A DNA stretch of 64,000 nt from Pseudosulfitobacter koreensis (GTDB lineage Bacteria > Pseudomonadota > Alphaproteobacteria > Rhodobacterales > Rhodobacteraceae): positions 310,001-374,000 of the forward strand of contig NZ_JANKJG010000002.1 in the NCBI RefSeq assembly GCF_024733015.1, read 5' to 3'. Every line of letters begins with the position of its first letter. Positions within the stretch are counted from its first letter, which is position 1. The notes under the pieces were generated by a model. That model did not search any database. It was not told the origin of the DNA and saw only the letters and a list, made by a program, of their open reading frames with translations. The translations under genes were made by a program, and so were the position numbers. Shown here piece by piece: positions 43,893-52,467 of this stretch.

Positions 43893-44203
43893 GTTGCATC
43901 ACCTATAGCAGGCCAGCTTGAGACAGGGGCAGACCGCAGCCGCATACCCGGCTTCAACTCGGTCGAACACGCCCGCAGACGTGCACCGTCTTCCTGCCAT
44001 ATCCAGCAGTCCTGGCAGGCTCCCATCAAACAGAAACCGGCCCGCTGTTCGGGGCCGAATTCCGCCTGTCGCAGAGCGCCGCGCGACAGCAGCACCGCAG
44101 TCAGCACGGTGTCTCCTTCCAACCCCGTCAGCGCCACGCCGTCGAAGGTGAAAGGCACCTCCAGGCGCGACGCCTCTGCCAATCGGACCAGCCTTGCTGT
44201 CAT
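43889..44203 (-). CDS. [2Fe-2S] gamma subunit of the flavin dehydrogenase (HcnA / OoxC type)
   Basis: A 104-residue Fer2_4 protein. Cluster ligands are Cys58, Cys63, Cys66 and Cys79 (CLMGACQDC, then RACS), the pattern of plant-type ferredoxin domains in HcnA and in sarcosine-oxidase alpha N-termini. It shuttles electrons within the heterotrimer encoded with the alpha subunit. Its ATG overlaps the hydantoinase-B stop by 4 bases, so hydrolase and dehydrogenase are translationally coupled. Confidence 0.88.
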   Translation of the reverse strand: MTARLVRLAEASRLEVPFTFDGVALTGLEGDTVLTAVLLSRGALRQAEFGPEQRAGFCLMGACQDCWIWQEDGARLRACSTELKPGMRLRSAPVSSWPAIGDAT

Positions 44204-46185
44204 TCCGCAGCAACCTTAAGCGGTGTATCGTGCGGCAGCGCGGGAAAACGCGCGCAGACCTCGGCAAAAGCGGCGGTGACACCCTCGGGCCCCATGCGCC
44301 CGTCCATCCGGCGAAAGATCTCGGTCTTGGTGAAAAAGCGCCAGTGGATTGGCAGACCTGCCAGTATCTGCGTCAGCAGATCATAGGCAGCATCCGTCCA
44401 TTGCGCCTCATACCCCTCGCGTTCGGGGCCGAAGTGGAAGTGTTCGGTATTGGGCGTCATGGTTGCGCGCAATGCAGTGGTCGCGTCTTCGTCGACCTCG
44501 CCATCGCTGATCACCACGCCATATTCGCTGCGCGCGGCCTCGACCGAGACATAGCCGCCCACCACGTCGCGTGCGACCCGCGCAGTGGGGCGCAGCAAGG
44601 GATCGCCGCGCCCGCCGCCACCCGCCGAGCGTATTTCAAGAACGTCGCCGGGTTCCAGGATCGCGGTGTCGACATTGCCCAAGGGCCGCGCCTGCGGCGT
44701 GCCGGGGTTGATCATCATGTCCGACAGGCCCGCCGCATGGCCGCCCAGCACCCCCCAGGGGCGAAAGAACGACCGGTCGCGGTTGCGGGCGGTGATCCGT
44801 GTGTCCGGCGCAAAAACCCTGAACGCCATTTCGGTCGCAAGCCCCCCGCGCCAGTACCCTGCCCCGCCGCTGTCGCGGGCCAGACCGTATTTGACGAACT
44901 CCACCGGAACCTCGGTCTCGGTGATCTCGATGGGCGTGTTCTTGAGATAGGCGGCATCGGCCCCCGACCCGTTCGACCCATCGCGATGCGGCATCCCGCC
45001 GCCACCGCCGACCACCGGGTTGACCGCGGCGATCACGGTCTTCTGCGTCCGCTCATTGCGGGTCATAACGTTGACGATACAGTTGTTGCCAGCCGGTGCC
45101 GCGGGCATCCGGTCGGGAATGGCCTGCGAAAACGCACCGAAGATCACCGAGCGCAGCCGCGCGCAGGTGAGCGAGCGCATACCGACCGCAGCCGGCTCCA
45201 CAGGGTTCAAGACGGTGCCTTCGGGGGCAATGCAGGTAAAGGGCCGCGTCATGCCGGAGTTCAGCAACAAACGCGGGTTCAGCGTGTAAAGGACGTAGTA
45301 GACGCCCACCAGCAGGATGGTATGGCGCGGGTTGCCGCCAGAGGGCACGTTCAGCGACGACGCCAGCTGCGGGTCCGACCCGGTAAAGTCCAGCACGGCG
45401 CTGTCTCCGGTGATCCGCAAAGTCAGCTTCAGGCGGCAGGGGTTTGCCTCGTCGCTGTCCTCATCGGCATAATCGGCAAAGACATATTCGCCGTCCGGAA
45501 TGGCCGACAGGATATCGCGCGCCTGTGCCTCGGACTGGTCTTTCAGCGCCGCGACACCTTGCAGAAAGCCGGTCTTGCCAAAGCGCGAGATCATCGCCTG
45601 CACCTTGCGCTCGCCGGTGCTGAGCGCCCCGGCCAGTGCCTTGATGTCACCGATGTTCAGCGCAGGCTTGCGCACGTTGGTTTCCATGATCCGCAAGACC
45701 TGCTGATCGAACACGCCTTCGTTCACCAGCTTCATCGGGGGAAAGCGGATGCCCTCCTGGTGAATTTCGGTCAGCGAACGGGACAGCGACGCAGGCACGG
45801 CACCGCCCATATCGGTATTGTGGATGTGCCCGCCCGCAAAGGCCACGATATCATCGCCCGCAAAGATAGGGCGCCACAGATGCGTGTCTGGCGTGTGGGT
45901 CGCGACATTGCCAGAATAGGGATCATTGGTGAACGCCACATCGCCGGGGCGATAGTCGTCTACCATGTCGATCGCCGACCCATGGCTGAGACCGGGATAC
46001 CAGGTCGCCCCCAGATCCATCGGCACGGCGAAGGTCTCGCCGATCTTGTCCATCAACAGCACGGTAAAGTCCTGCGTTTCCTTCACAAAGGCGGAATGCG
46101 CAGTGCGGTGCAGGGTATGTGCCATGTTTTCGGCAGCGGCGCGGGCATGGTTCGCCAGCACCTGAAGGGTCATTTGATCGGCCAT
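44200..46185 (-). CDS. hyuB: Hydantoinase B / oxoprolinase subunit B
   Basis: A 661-residue HyuB-family protein, slightly longer than usual. Characteristic pieces are HRTAHSAFVKETQDFTVLLMD near the start, GDVAFTNDPYSGNVATHTPDTHLWRPIF, AFAGGHIHNTDMGG (metal-site histidines), FTGSDPQLASSLNVPSGG and GSNGSGADAAYLKNTPIE. Together with HyuA it makes an ATP-dependent cyclic-amide hydrolase (hydantoin, N-methylhydantoin, 5-oxoproline or lactam ring opening). Its start is 4 bases after hyuA. The coupling to an amine dehydrogenase suggests that the opened product is an amino acid. Confidence 0.9.
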   Translation of the reverse strand: MADQMTLQVLANHARAAAENMAHTLHRTAHSAFVKETQDFTVLLMDKIGETFAVPMDLGATWYPGLSHGSAIDMVDDYRPGDVAFTNDPYSGNVATHTPDTHLWRPIFAGDDIVAFAGGHIHNTDMGGAVPASLSRSLTEIHQEGIRFPPMKLVNEGVFDQQVLRIMETNVRKPALNIGDIKALAGALSTGERKVQAMISRFGKTGFLQGVAALKDQSEAQARDILSAIPDGEYVFADYADEDSDEANPCRLKLTLRITGDSAVLDFTGSDPQLASSLNVPSGGNPRHTILLVGVYYVLYTLNPRLLLNSGMTRPFTCIAPEGTVLNPVEPAAVGMRSLTCARLRSVIFGAFSQAIPDRMPAAPAGNNCIVNVMTRNERTQKTVIAAVNPVVGGGGGMPHRDGSNGSGADAAYLKNTPIEITETEVPVEFVKYGLARDSGGAGYWRGGLATEMAFRVFAPDTRITARNRDRSFFRPWGVLGGHAAGLSDMMINPGTPQARPLGNVDTAILEPGDVLEIRSAGGGGRGDPLLRPTARVARDVVGGYVSVEAARSEYGVVISDGEVDEDATTALRATMTPNTEHFHFGPEREGYEAQWTDAAYDLLTQILAGLPIHWRFFTKTEIFRRMDGRMGPEGVTAAFAEVCARFPALPHDTPLKVAAE

Positions 46186-46189
46186 GGTG

Positions 46190-48244
46190 TCACTCCGCCA
46201 GAATAAGATGAATGTTCAGATGTGCGTCGACCTGCGCACGTGCGCCCGCAGGCACCACGAAGGTCGTATCCTCCTGCGCGACAATCGCCGGGCCGTCGAA
46301 GGCGGCACCGCCCCCCAGGTCCTCGCGGTCATAGATCGGCACGTCGCACCAGTCGCCAACCCAGACCGGCACATGACGAACCGCCTTGGCCTCGGCCTCG
46401 GCGGCCCGAGACACGGGAAACTCCGGCTTTGGACCGCCACCAAGGGCGGACAGGCGCAGGTTGACCAGCTCGACCTTGCCGTCCGGATCTTCAAAGTCGT
46501 AGATCCGCTTGTGGGTCTCGTGGAACGCCGCCGCGATCTCGTCGGTCGCATCCAGCCAGTCGGGAGAGAGCGATACCTCGATTTCAAAGCTTTGACCGGC
46601 ATAGCGCATGTCGGCCGAAAGGCGCAGATCGGGTGTGCCCTTGAACCCCTGTGCCGTCAGCCAATCGCGGCCCTCTTCGGCCAATGCGTCGAACTCGGCC
46701 CTCAGCTGCGGCAGCGTCTCGTCTGCGAGAGGCGCATAGACCGTGCGGATGAAATCGCCGCGCAGATCGGCGACAAGCCCCCCCAGAGCCGAGACCACAC
46801 CGGGACGACGCGGCGCGATCACGCGGGCCATGCCCAGTTCATGCGCCAGAAACGCCCCCAGCATCGGGCCACCGCCGCCGAAGGGCATGAGTGCAAAGTC
46901 ACGTAGATCGACCCCGGCGCGCGAGCACATCTTTTCGACCTCTACGAACATTTCGGACACCGCGATGTCCAGAATGGCCTGCGCCGTCTCTTCGATGCTG
47001 CGGCCAAGCTGGTCGGCAATCGTGCCGACAGCCTTTTGCGCCAGACCCACATCCATTTTCAATTGGCCATACGCCATGTCCGAGTGGCCCAGCCATCCGC
47101 AGACCGCCAGCGCATCCGTCACCGTGGCACGGGTGCCGCCCCGCGCATAGCAGGCCGGTCCGGGGTTCGATCCGGCGGACTCCGGGCCGACCCGCAACAC
47201 GCCCTGTGCATCCAGCGTCGCGATAGACCCGCCGCCGATACCGATCGAGCTGACCGAAACCGACGGAATGTGCAGCGGGAATTCTCCGACCTGCTCATCG
47301 GTGCCATATTGCACCTCGCCGTCGACGATCAGCGCAAAGTCCGCCGAGGTGCCGCCGATATCCAGCGTCAACACCCGTGCTTCGCCCGCCTGACGGGCCA
47401 GCCACGACGCGCCGATAACGCCCGACGCCGTGCCCGACAGCAGCATCGACACACAGTCGCGCCGCCCCTGGCCCGCGCTCATCAATCCGCCATTGGACCG
47501 TGTCAGCATTGCCTTGGCCGGAACGCCTTGTGCTTCAAGGCGGCTTTCCAGTGCTGTCAGATAGCCCGCCACGCGGGGGTGCACGTATCCGTTCAGGATC
47601 GCGGTCGATGTGCGCTCGTATTCGCGGATCACCGGCCACACTTCGGAGGAGGTAAAGACGAACATTTCCGGCGTGGCCGCTTCGATCATCGCCTTGACGG
47701 CGGCCTCCTGGGTCGTGTCGCGCCAGCTGTGCAGCAGGGCCACGATCACGCCGTCCGCGCCTGCGGCCTTGGCCTGACGCGCGGCGTCGGCCACCGCCCC
47801 TGCATCAGGGGCCAGCGTTTCCGACCCGTCGGCGCGCATCCGCACCGGCACGCCAAAGACCATATCGCGCGAAACCAGCGGATCGGGCCTGTGGCAGAAC
47901 AGCGAATACATGTCCGGCATCCGCAACCGCGCCAGTTCGATCACATCCTCGAACCCCGCATTGGTGACCAGCGCCAGCTTGGCACCTTTGCGCTGGATGA
48001 TCGTGTTGATGCCGACCGTTGTGCCGTGGACGAACCGCGTCACCGCTTCGGGGTCCAGCCCCTCGCGTTCGGCCAAAAGGCGCATACCGTCCAGCAGTTC
48101 CGCGCCGGGATCATCGGGCGTCGTCAGAACCTTGAGCGACGCCACACGGCCCGACACTGTTTCCAGCGCACAGAAATCCATGAACGTGCCGCCGATGTCG
48201 ACCCCGATCTTCCAATCGGGTTTGGGCTGCGTTGTACCATCCAT
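46190..48244 (-). CDS. hyuA: Hydantoinase A / oxoprolinase subunit A
   Basis: A 684-residue HyuA-family subunit of the ASKHA fold. GVDIGGTFMDF (residues about 14-24) and TLDIGGTSADFALI are the ATP-binding phosphate loops. GIGGGSIATLD and PFGGGGPMLGAFLAHELG are the conserved glycine blocks. It phosphorylates the amide oxygen of the cyclic substrate, which HyuB then hydrolyses. AAGGAC lies before the ATG at 48244. A LysR-type palindrome sits 87 bases upstream. It is the first gene of a four-gene run hyuA-hyuB-gamma-alpha. Confidence 0.9.
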   Translation of the reverse strand: MDGTTQPKPDWKIGVDIGGTFMDFCALETVSGRVASLKVLTTPDDPGAELLDGMRLLAEREGLDPEAVTRFVHGTTVGINTIIQRKGAKLALVTNAGFEDVIELARLRMPDMYSLFCHRPDPLVSRDMVFGVPVRMRADGSETLAPDAGAVADAARQAKAAGADGVIVALLHSWRDTTQEAAVKAMIEAATPEMFVFTSSEVWPVIREYERTSTAILNGYVHPRVAGYLTALESRLEAQGVPAKAMLTRSNGGLMSAGQGRRDCVSMLLSGTASGVIGASWLARQAGEARVLTLDIGGTSADFALIVDGEVQYGTDEQVGEFPLHIPSVSVSSIGIGGGSIATLDAQGVLRVGPESAGSNPGPACYARGGTRATVTDALAVCGWLGHSDMAYGQLKMDVGLAQKAVGTIADQLGRSIEETAQAILDIAVSEMFVEVEKMCSRAGVDLRDFALMPFGGGGPMLGAFLAHELGMARVIAPRRPGVVSALGGLVADLRGDFIRTVYAPLADETLPQLRAEFDALAEEGRDWLTAQGFKGTPDLRLSADMRYAGQSFEIEVSLSPDWLDATDEIAAAFHETHKRIYDFEDPDGKVELVNLRLSALGGGPKPEFPVSRAAEAEAKAVRHVPVWVGDWCDVPIYDREDLGGGAAFDGPAIVAQEDTTFVVPAGARAQVDAHLNIHLILAE

Positions 48245-48330
48245 GTTAACGTCCTTCCGTCAGGTTCGATGCGTTCTTGCCCAAACCATCAGAAAGCGCG
48301 GCAAGGGTCCAAGACCCATGCGGGGGCAAT

Positions 48331-48349
48331 CCATAAGCCGAACTTATGG
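48331..48349. promoter_or_regulatory. LysR-type box upstream of hyuA (site 1)
   Basis: CCATAAGCCGAACTTATGG is a perfect palindrome with 7-bp arms and 5-base centre, of T-N11-A form. It shares 14 of 19 bases with the site at 49248-49266. It overlaps the last codons of the lysR gene and lies 87 bases before hyuA. Confidence 0.7.
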
Positions 48350-49240
48350 CCTCGGGGCAAGCCTGACGGCACAAAGCTTGCGGATTTCGTCGCGCATCCC
48401 TTCCTCGGCCCGCGACAGGGTTTTATCAGCCAGTGTCAACAGCGACAGCGGCAGGTCCGGGCTGCTGTCCAGCGGGCGGGTCGTGACACCCTGAAACTGA
48501 TGCCAGGGCAGCAGATCATCGACCACGGCCACGCCCAGCCCGGCCTGCACAAAGCCCACTGCGGAAATCGACACCTCGATCTCAAGCTGTGCGGAAAACA
48601 CCAGCCCTTGCAGGCGGGCGGCCTTGTCCAGCTCTTCGCGCGGGCGGGTGGGCGCGCGGTAGGAAATCACGGTTTCGTCCTGAAGATCGGCGAACGACAC
48701 GCTGCCCTGGGCGGCAAGCGGATGCGCCTCGGGCAGCAGGCAGCAAAAGGTCGTGACCCCCAGACGCTCTACCGCGATGTCGGGCGTCATCTGGTCATCC
48801 ATTGCCATCGCCAGCGCCGCGTCGCCCGCGCGCAAAAGCGCGATGAGGGACCCGATGGGAGCTACGTGCGAGCGCAGCAATACATCCGGATACCGGCTGC
48901 GATAGCGCGACAGGATGTCGGGCAGCAGTGACATCGCAGGCGGGACCGAGGCCGCGACCCGCACCAGACCTGCCTGCCCCAGCCGCAAATCCTGCGTCTT
49001 GCGCCGCAACCCCTCCAGCCCCGCGAACAGGCGCTCGGCCTCGGCGTGAATCTCCAGCGCCTCGGCGGTCGGACGCAGCCGCCCCTTTTCGCGCGAGAAC
49101 AGTTTGAACCCCAACTCGTCCTCGCAATGCAGCAGGATCTGGCTCAGCGCCGGCTGCGAGATGTTCAGCGACTGGGCGGCCCCGGTCACCGTGCCCACCC
49201 GCATCACTGCGGTAAAAACTTCAAGCTGTCGTGCGCGCAT
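48344..49240 (-). CDS. LysR-family transcriptional regulator of the hydantoinase block
   Basis: A 298-residue LysR protein. HTH: RQLEVFTAVMRVGTVTGAAQSLNISQPALSQ, described as residues 3-33. The effector domain begins at GLVRVAASVPPAMSLLPDIL. I start at the ATG at 49240, preceded by GGGGAT; the long upstream extension overlaps the divergent gene and is not credible. It lies between hyuA (same strand, downstream) and the DAO gene (divergent). Matching palindromes occur on both sides of it, so it probably controls both units. Confidence 0.92.
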   Translation of the reverse strand: MRARQLEVFTAVMRVGTVTGAAQSLNISQPALSQILLHCEDELGFKLFSREKGRLRPTAEALEIHAEAERLFAGLEGLRRKTQDLRLGQAGLVRVAASVPPAMSLLPDILSRYRSRYPDVLLRSHVAPIGSLIALLRAGDAALAMAMDDQMTPDIAVERLGVTTFCCLLPEAHPLAAQGSVSFADLQDETVISYRAPTRPREELDKAARLQGLVFSAQLEIEVSISAVGFVQAGLGVAVVDDLLPWHQFQGVTTRPLDSSPDLPLSLLTLADKTLSRAEEGMRDEIRKLCAVRLAPRP

Positions 49241-49247
49241 GGCATCC

Positions 49248-49266
49248 CCATAACCTTGACTTATGA
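49248..49266. promoter_or_regulatory. LysR-type box between lysR and the DAO gene (site 2)
   Basis: CCATAACCTTGACTTATGA, of T-N11-A form (TAACCTTGACTTA), is 8 bases upstream of the lysR start and 82 bases before the divergent DAO gene. Common core with site 1: CCATAA-N-C-N3-ACTTATG. Confidence 0.7.
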
Positions 49267-49347
49267 CCCATAGCGTATCCGGTCTTTGACGCGACGCCAC
49301 CCTGTGCGGTCTTGTGTTCGAAATATCAGACCAAAAAGGGGCGTGCC

Positions 49348-50454
49348 GTGGATGTGATCGTATTGGGCGGAGGATTGATGGGCACAAGCGCGGCCTTCTT
49401 CCTGGCCCGTCGCGGGATCACCGTCACGCTGATCGACCCCAATGCGATCGGTGCGGGGGCGACAACCGCGTCCTTCGGCAACATTCGCCGCACAGGACGG
49501 TTTCTGCCGCAGCTGCCATTGGCCCACCGGTCCCGTGCGCTGTGGGGACAAGCCAAAGACCTGCTGGGCCGCGACGTGGAATTTCGCGCCACCGGCCACC
49601 TGCGCCTGATCTTCGATGCCGCAAGCCACGCCGACATGCGCCGCTTTGCCGACGCCGCCGCCCCATGGGGCCTGAGCTTGGAGGAACTGGACGCGGCCGA
49701 CCTGCGCCGACGCTTTCCGGGTCTGGGTGCGGACGCCATCAGCGCGTCCTTTTCGCCGCAGGACGGATCGGCCAACCCGCGCCTCGTTGGTCCCGCCTTT
49801 GCCGATGCTGCCGCGCGGATCGGGGCCCGTATCCTGCCGCACACCAAGGTTCACGGGATCGCCAGGACCGACAGCGGCTTTGCCGTGCAGACCAGCCGTG
49901 GCACCCTGGAAAGCGCCGTATTGCTGAATTGCGTCGGCGCCTGGGGCAAGGCGATTGCCGCGCAATTCGGAGAAGACGTGCCGCTGACCATGCACGGCCC
50001 GCAGATGGGCGTGACCGAACCGCTGCCGCACCGCGTGCTGCCGGTTGTCGGGATGTGGTCGCAAGAGATCGGGGCCTATCTGCGTCAGGTCGAGCGGGGC
50101 AATATCGTCTTTGGCGGCGGGGTCGCCCGCACGCCGGTCGATCCGCAGACCGGCCACGCCAAGGCAGACCCGCAGCTGCTGCGCACGCAATTGAAAACGG
50201 TTGTCCGCCTGCTGCCCGCCTTGCGCGATGTGGCGGTGATCCGGCAATGGTCGGGCTGCGAAGGCTATGTTGCGGACGATCTGCCCGTCATGGGACCGTC
50301 GGGCACCACCCCCGGTCTGTTCCACGCCTTCGGCTTTTGCGGCCACGGCTTTCAGCTTGGACCCGGTGTCGGCGATGCAATGGCCGAGCTGATCGCCACG
50401 GGCACCTGCGAGACGCCGCTGGCCCCCTTCGACATCAAACGGTTCGCGCCATGA
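49348..50454 (+). CDS. FAD-dependent amine/amino-acid dehydrogenase beta subunit (HcnC / OoxB type)
   Basis: A 368-residue DAO-family flavoprotein. FAD site: VIVLGGGLMGTSAAFF (residues 3-18). Interface and active-site region: IRQWSGCEGYVADDLPVMG and FGFCGHGFQLGPGVG near the C-terminus, as in HcnC, OoxB and D-hydroxyproline dehydrogenase beta. It oxidises a secondary or alpha amine to an imine. GTG start at 49348 with AAGGGGC upstream; a second GTG follows two codons later. It sits alone, divergent from lysR, and probably completes the heterotrimer whose alpha and gamma subunits lie at 42531-44203. Confidence 0.85.
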   Translation: MDVIVLGGGLMGTSAAFFLARRGITVTLIDPNAIGAGATTASFGNIRRTGRFLPQLPLAHRSRALWGQAKDLLGRDVEFRATGHLRLIFDAASHADMRRFADAAAPWGLSLEELDAADLRRRFPGLGADAISASFSPQDGSANPRLVGPAFADAAARIGARILPHTKVHGIARTDSGFAVQTSRGTLESAVLLNCVGAWGKAIAAQFGEDVPLTMHGPQMGVTEPLPHRVLPVVGMWSQEIGAYLRQVERGNIVFGGGVARTPVDPQTGHAKADPQLLRTQLKTVVRLLPALRDVAVIRQWSGCEGYVADDLPVMGPSGTTPGLFHAFGFCGHGFQLGPGVGDAMAELIATGTCETPLAPFDIKRFAP

Positions 50455-50456
50455 TA

Positions 50457-51782
50457 TCAGAATTTCGACACCTTGCCCCACTGGGATTCGTCGAACCGGC
50501 TCAGCTTGTACTGGGCGGTTTCGGTGACGGGCTGGCGGTCCAGCAACATGTCGGCCACCATATGCCCCACACCCGGACCGATGCCAAAGCCGTGACCGGA
50601 CAGGCCCGCCGCCAACGTAAGCCCCGGAATGCCGATATCGGAATCGATCACCGGCACACCGTCGGGTGTGCTGTCGATGTACCCGGCCCAGCTTTGCTGC
50701 ATCTGCACGTCTTTCAACGCAGGCAGCAGCGCGCGGGCGCGACGCAATGCTTCGTCCACATGTCGCCTGGACGGGCGCGGATCGAGGATTCGGGTGCGCT
50801 CCATCGGGGTCTCTTGGTCCAGCGCCCAGATTGCACGTGTCTCGAATGCGGCCTTCCATGCCTGAAGCCCGCCGGGGGACAGCGATTTCCAGCGTTTTGC
50901 AAACATCGGCAGGAAGTGTTTGGCCCCCGCGATCATCCGCAGGGTCGGATCGAAATGGCTGCGCCCCGACACGGCCACGGTGTACCCGCCGTCCTGTCGG
51001 CGTGTGACCGACGCCGCCGCCGTGTGCAGGGCGTCGGGCAGATCTTTCGGCACCGGCTTCAACGACAGGATCGAACTGCGGATCGACGCCTGCGGGAAAA
51101 AGATGCCCGACTGGTGCAGGAAACTGCCCGCCCAGGCCCCGCCCGACAGCACGACGCGCGATGTCTTGATCGTGCCCCGTTCGGTGACCACGGCCGAAAC
51201 CGCACCGGCGGTGGTCTCGATCCCGCGCGCGGCGCAATCCTGCACGACGGTTGCCCCATGTTTGATTGCGCCTTGGGCAATCAGGGGGGCTGCACGCGAA
51301 GGGTCGGCGATACCATCGCTTGGCGACCACACGCCACCGGCCCAGCTCTGGCCCGTGGCGGCACCGCGTTCGGTCGCCTCGGCCCTGTCGAGCATCCGGG
51401 TGTCGACCCCTTCACCGCGCGCGAACCTGCCCCAGTTCGCCCACCCGTCCAGCTCGGCCTGATCGTTGGACAAATAGAGCAAGCCGCATCGGCGAAAGCC
51501 CAGATCGACGCCGATGTCTTCGGCCATATCCTCCCACAAGGCGAGGCTCTTGGTGGACAGCGGCAGTTCGCGGGCGTCGCGGTTCTGCTGGCGGCACCAG
51601 CCCCAGTTGCGGCTGGATTGCTCGGCCCCGACGCGCCCCTTCTCCAGCAGCACAACGCGCAGGCCCCCGCGCGCCAGCCAATAGGCCGTGCTGACGCCCA
51701 CGATGCCTGCGCCGATCACCACGCAATCGGACTCCTTGGGGAATGTTTCGTCTGTCTCGATCTGCATCAACGGCGCGGGCAT
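50457..51782 (-). CDS. FAD-dependent oxidoreductase, DAO family
   Basis: A 441-residue flavoprotein. CVVIGAGIVGVSTAYWLA (about residues 20-37) is the FAD site, RNWGWCRQQNRD follows near residue 58, and GLSGHGFGIGPGVG lies near the C-terminus. It belongs to the large glycine/D-amino-acid oxidase group that includes gamma-glutamylputrescine oxidase and sarcosine oxidase; the substrate is not evident. It converges on the DAO beta-subunit gene with a 2-base gap between stops, and is divergent from the Lrp gene, which probably regulates it. Confidence 0.87.
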   Translation of the reverse strand: MPAPLMQIETDETFPKESDCVVIGAGIVGVSTAYWLARGGLRVVLLEKGRVGAEQSSRNWGWCRQQNRDARELPLSTKSLALWEDMAEDIGVDLGFRRCGLLYLSNDQAELDGWANWGRFARGEGVDTRMLDRAEATERGAATGQSWAGGVWSPSDGIADPSRAAPLIAQGAIKHGATVVQDCAARGIETTAGAVSAVVTERGTIKTSRVVLSGGAWAGSFLHQSGIFFPQASIRSSILSLKPVPKDLPDALHTAAASVTRRQDGGYTVAVSGRSHFDPTLRMIAGAKHFLPMFAKRWKSLSPGGLQAWKAAFETRAIWALDQETPMERTRILDPRPSRRHVDEALRRARALLPALKDVQMQQSWAGYIDSTPDGVPVIDSDIGIPGLTLAAGLSGHGFGIGPGVGHMVADMLLDRQPVTETAQYKLSRFDESQWGKVSKF

Positions 51783-51942
51783 GTCATTCTCCGAATTTTA
51801 ACAAGACCCTATGCCACCTCGCCCGATCACATGTGCCGGATGTTGCCCAGCAAACAGCATTTCATATCGAATGCGGTTGACTATAAAGAGCGGCTCACGT
51901 TCACACTGACAGATCAGGCGCTCAGACTCCGAAGGATAGCAA

Positions 51943-52437
51943 ATGACAACCCGTTATAAGCTGGACCGGATCGACTTGAAGATTCTGGCCGAGCTTCAAC
52001 GCAATGGCCGCATCACCAACGTCGAACTGGCCGATCTGGTCAGCCTGTCGCCGTCGCCCTGTCTGATGCGTGTCAAAAAGCTGCAAAAGGCGGGATATAT
52101 CATCGGATACGCCGCCCAGATCGACGTGGCCAAACTGGGCGATACGCTGACCGTTTTCACCGAATTCACGCTCAAGAACCATCGGCAGACCGATTTCGCC
52201 CGCTTTCAGGACGTGCTGGAAAAGGTCCCGTCCTGCGTCGAATGTCACCTTGTTTCAGGCGGTTACGACTACCTGGCAAAATTCGTCACCTCGTCGATCG
52301 CCGACTATCAGAACGTGATCGAAGCGTTGATCGACCGCAATGTCGGCATCGACAAATACTTCAGCTTCGTCGTGATGAAGACGCCATTCGTCAAGACCCA
52401 GCTGCCCCTGACCGACCTGTTCGCAGACCGGATCTGA
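51943..52437 (+). CDS. Lrp/AsnC-family transcriptional regulator
   Basis: A 164-residue Lrp regulator: HTH at about 8-45 (LDRIDLKILAELQRNGRITNVELADLVSLSPSPCLMRVKKL) and an RAM/AsnC ligand domain (VECHLVSGGYDYLAKFV). It senses amino acids in homologues. AAGGATAGCAA precedes the ATG. It is divergent from the DAO oxidoreductase across 160 bases and convergent with the peptide-type transporter ATPase. Control of the flanking amino-acid genes is the likely role. Confidence 0.92.
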   Translation: MTTRYKLDRIDLKILAELQRNGRITNVELADLVSLSPSPCLMRVKKLQKAGYIIGYAAQIDVAKLGDTLTVFTEFTLKNHRQTDFARFQDVLEKVPSCVECHLVSGGYDYLAKFVTSSIADYQNVIEALIDRNVGIDKYFSFVVMKTPFVKTQLPLTDLFADRI

Positions 52438-52447
52438 CAGTGCCCTG

Positions 52448-52467
52448 CTGACCGCCTCAGCGGTCAG
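52448..52467. terminator. Hairpin between convergent lrp and ABC ATPase genes
   Basis: CTGACCGC-CTCA-GCGGTCAG, an 8-bp perfect stem with a 4-base loop spanning the stop codon of the ATPase gene, 11 bases after the lrp stop. No T-run on either strand, so termination strength is uncertain. Confidence 0.4.

Noticed and set aside
49314-51959. An 881-codon open frame crossing two DAO genes
   Set aside because: It covers parts of two convergent, well-supported genes in another frame and has Arg-rich nonsense composition.
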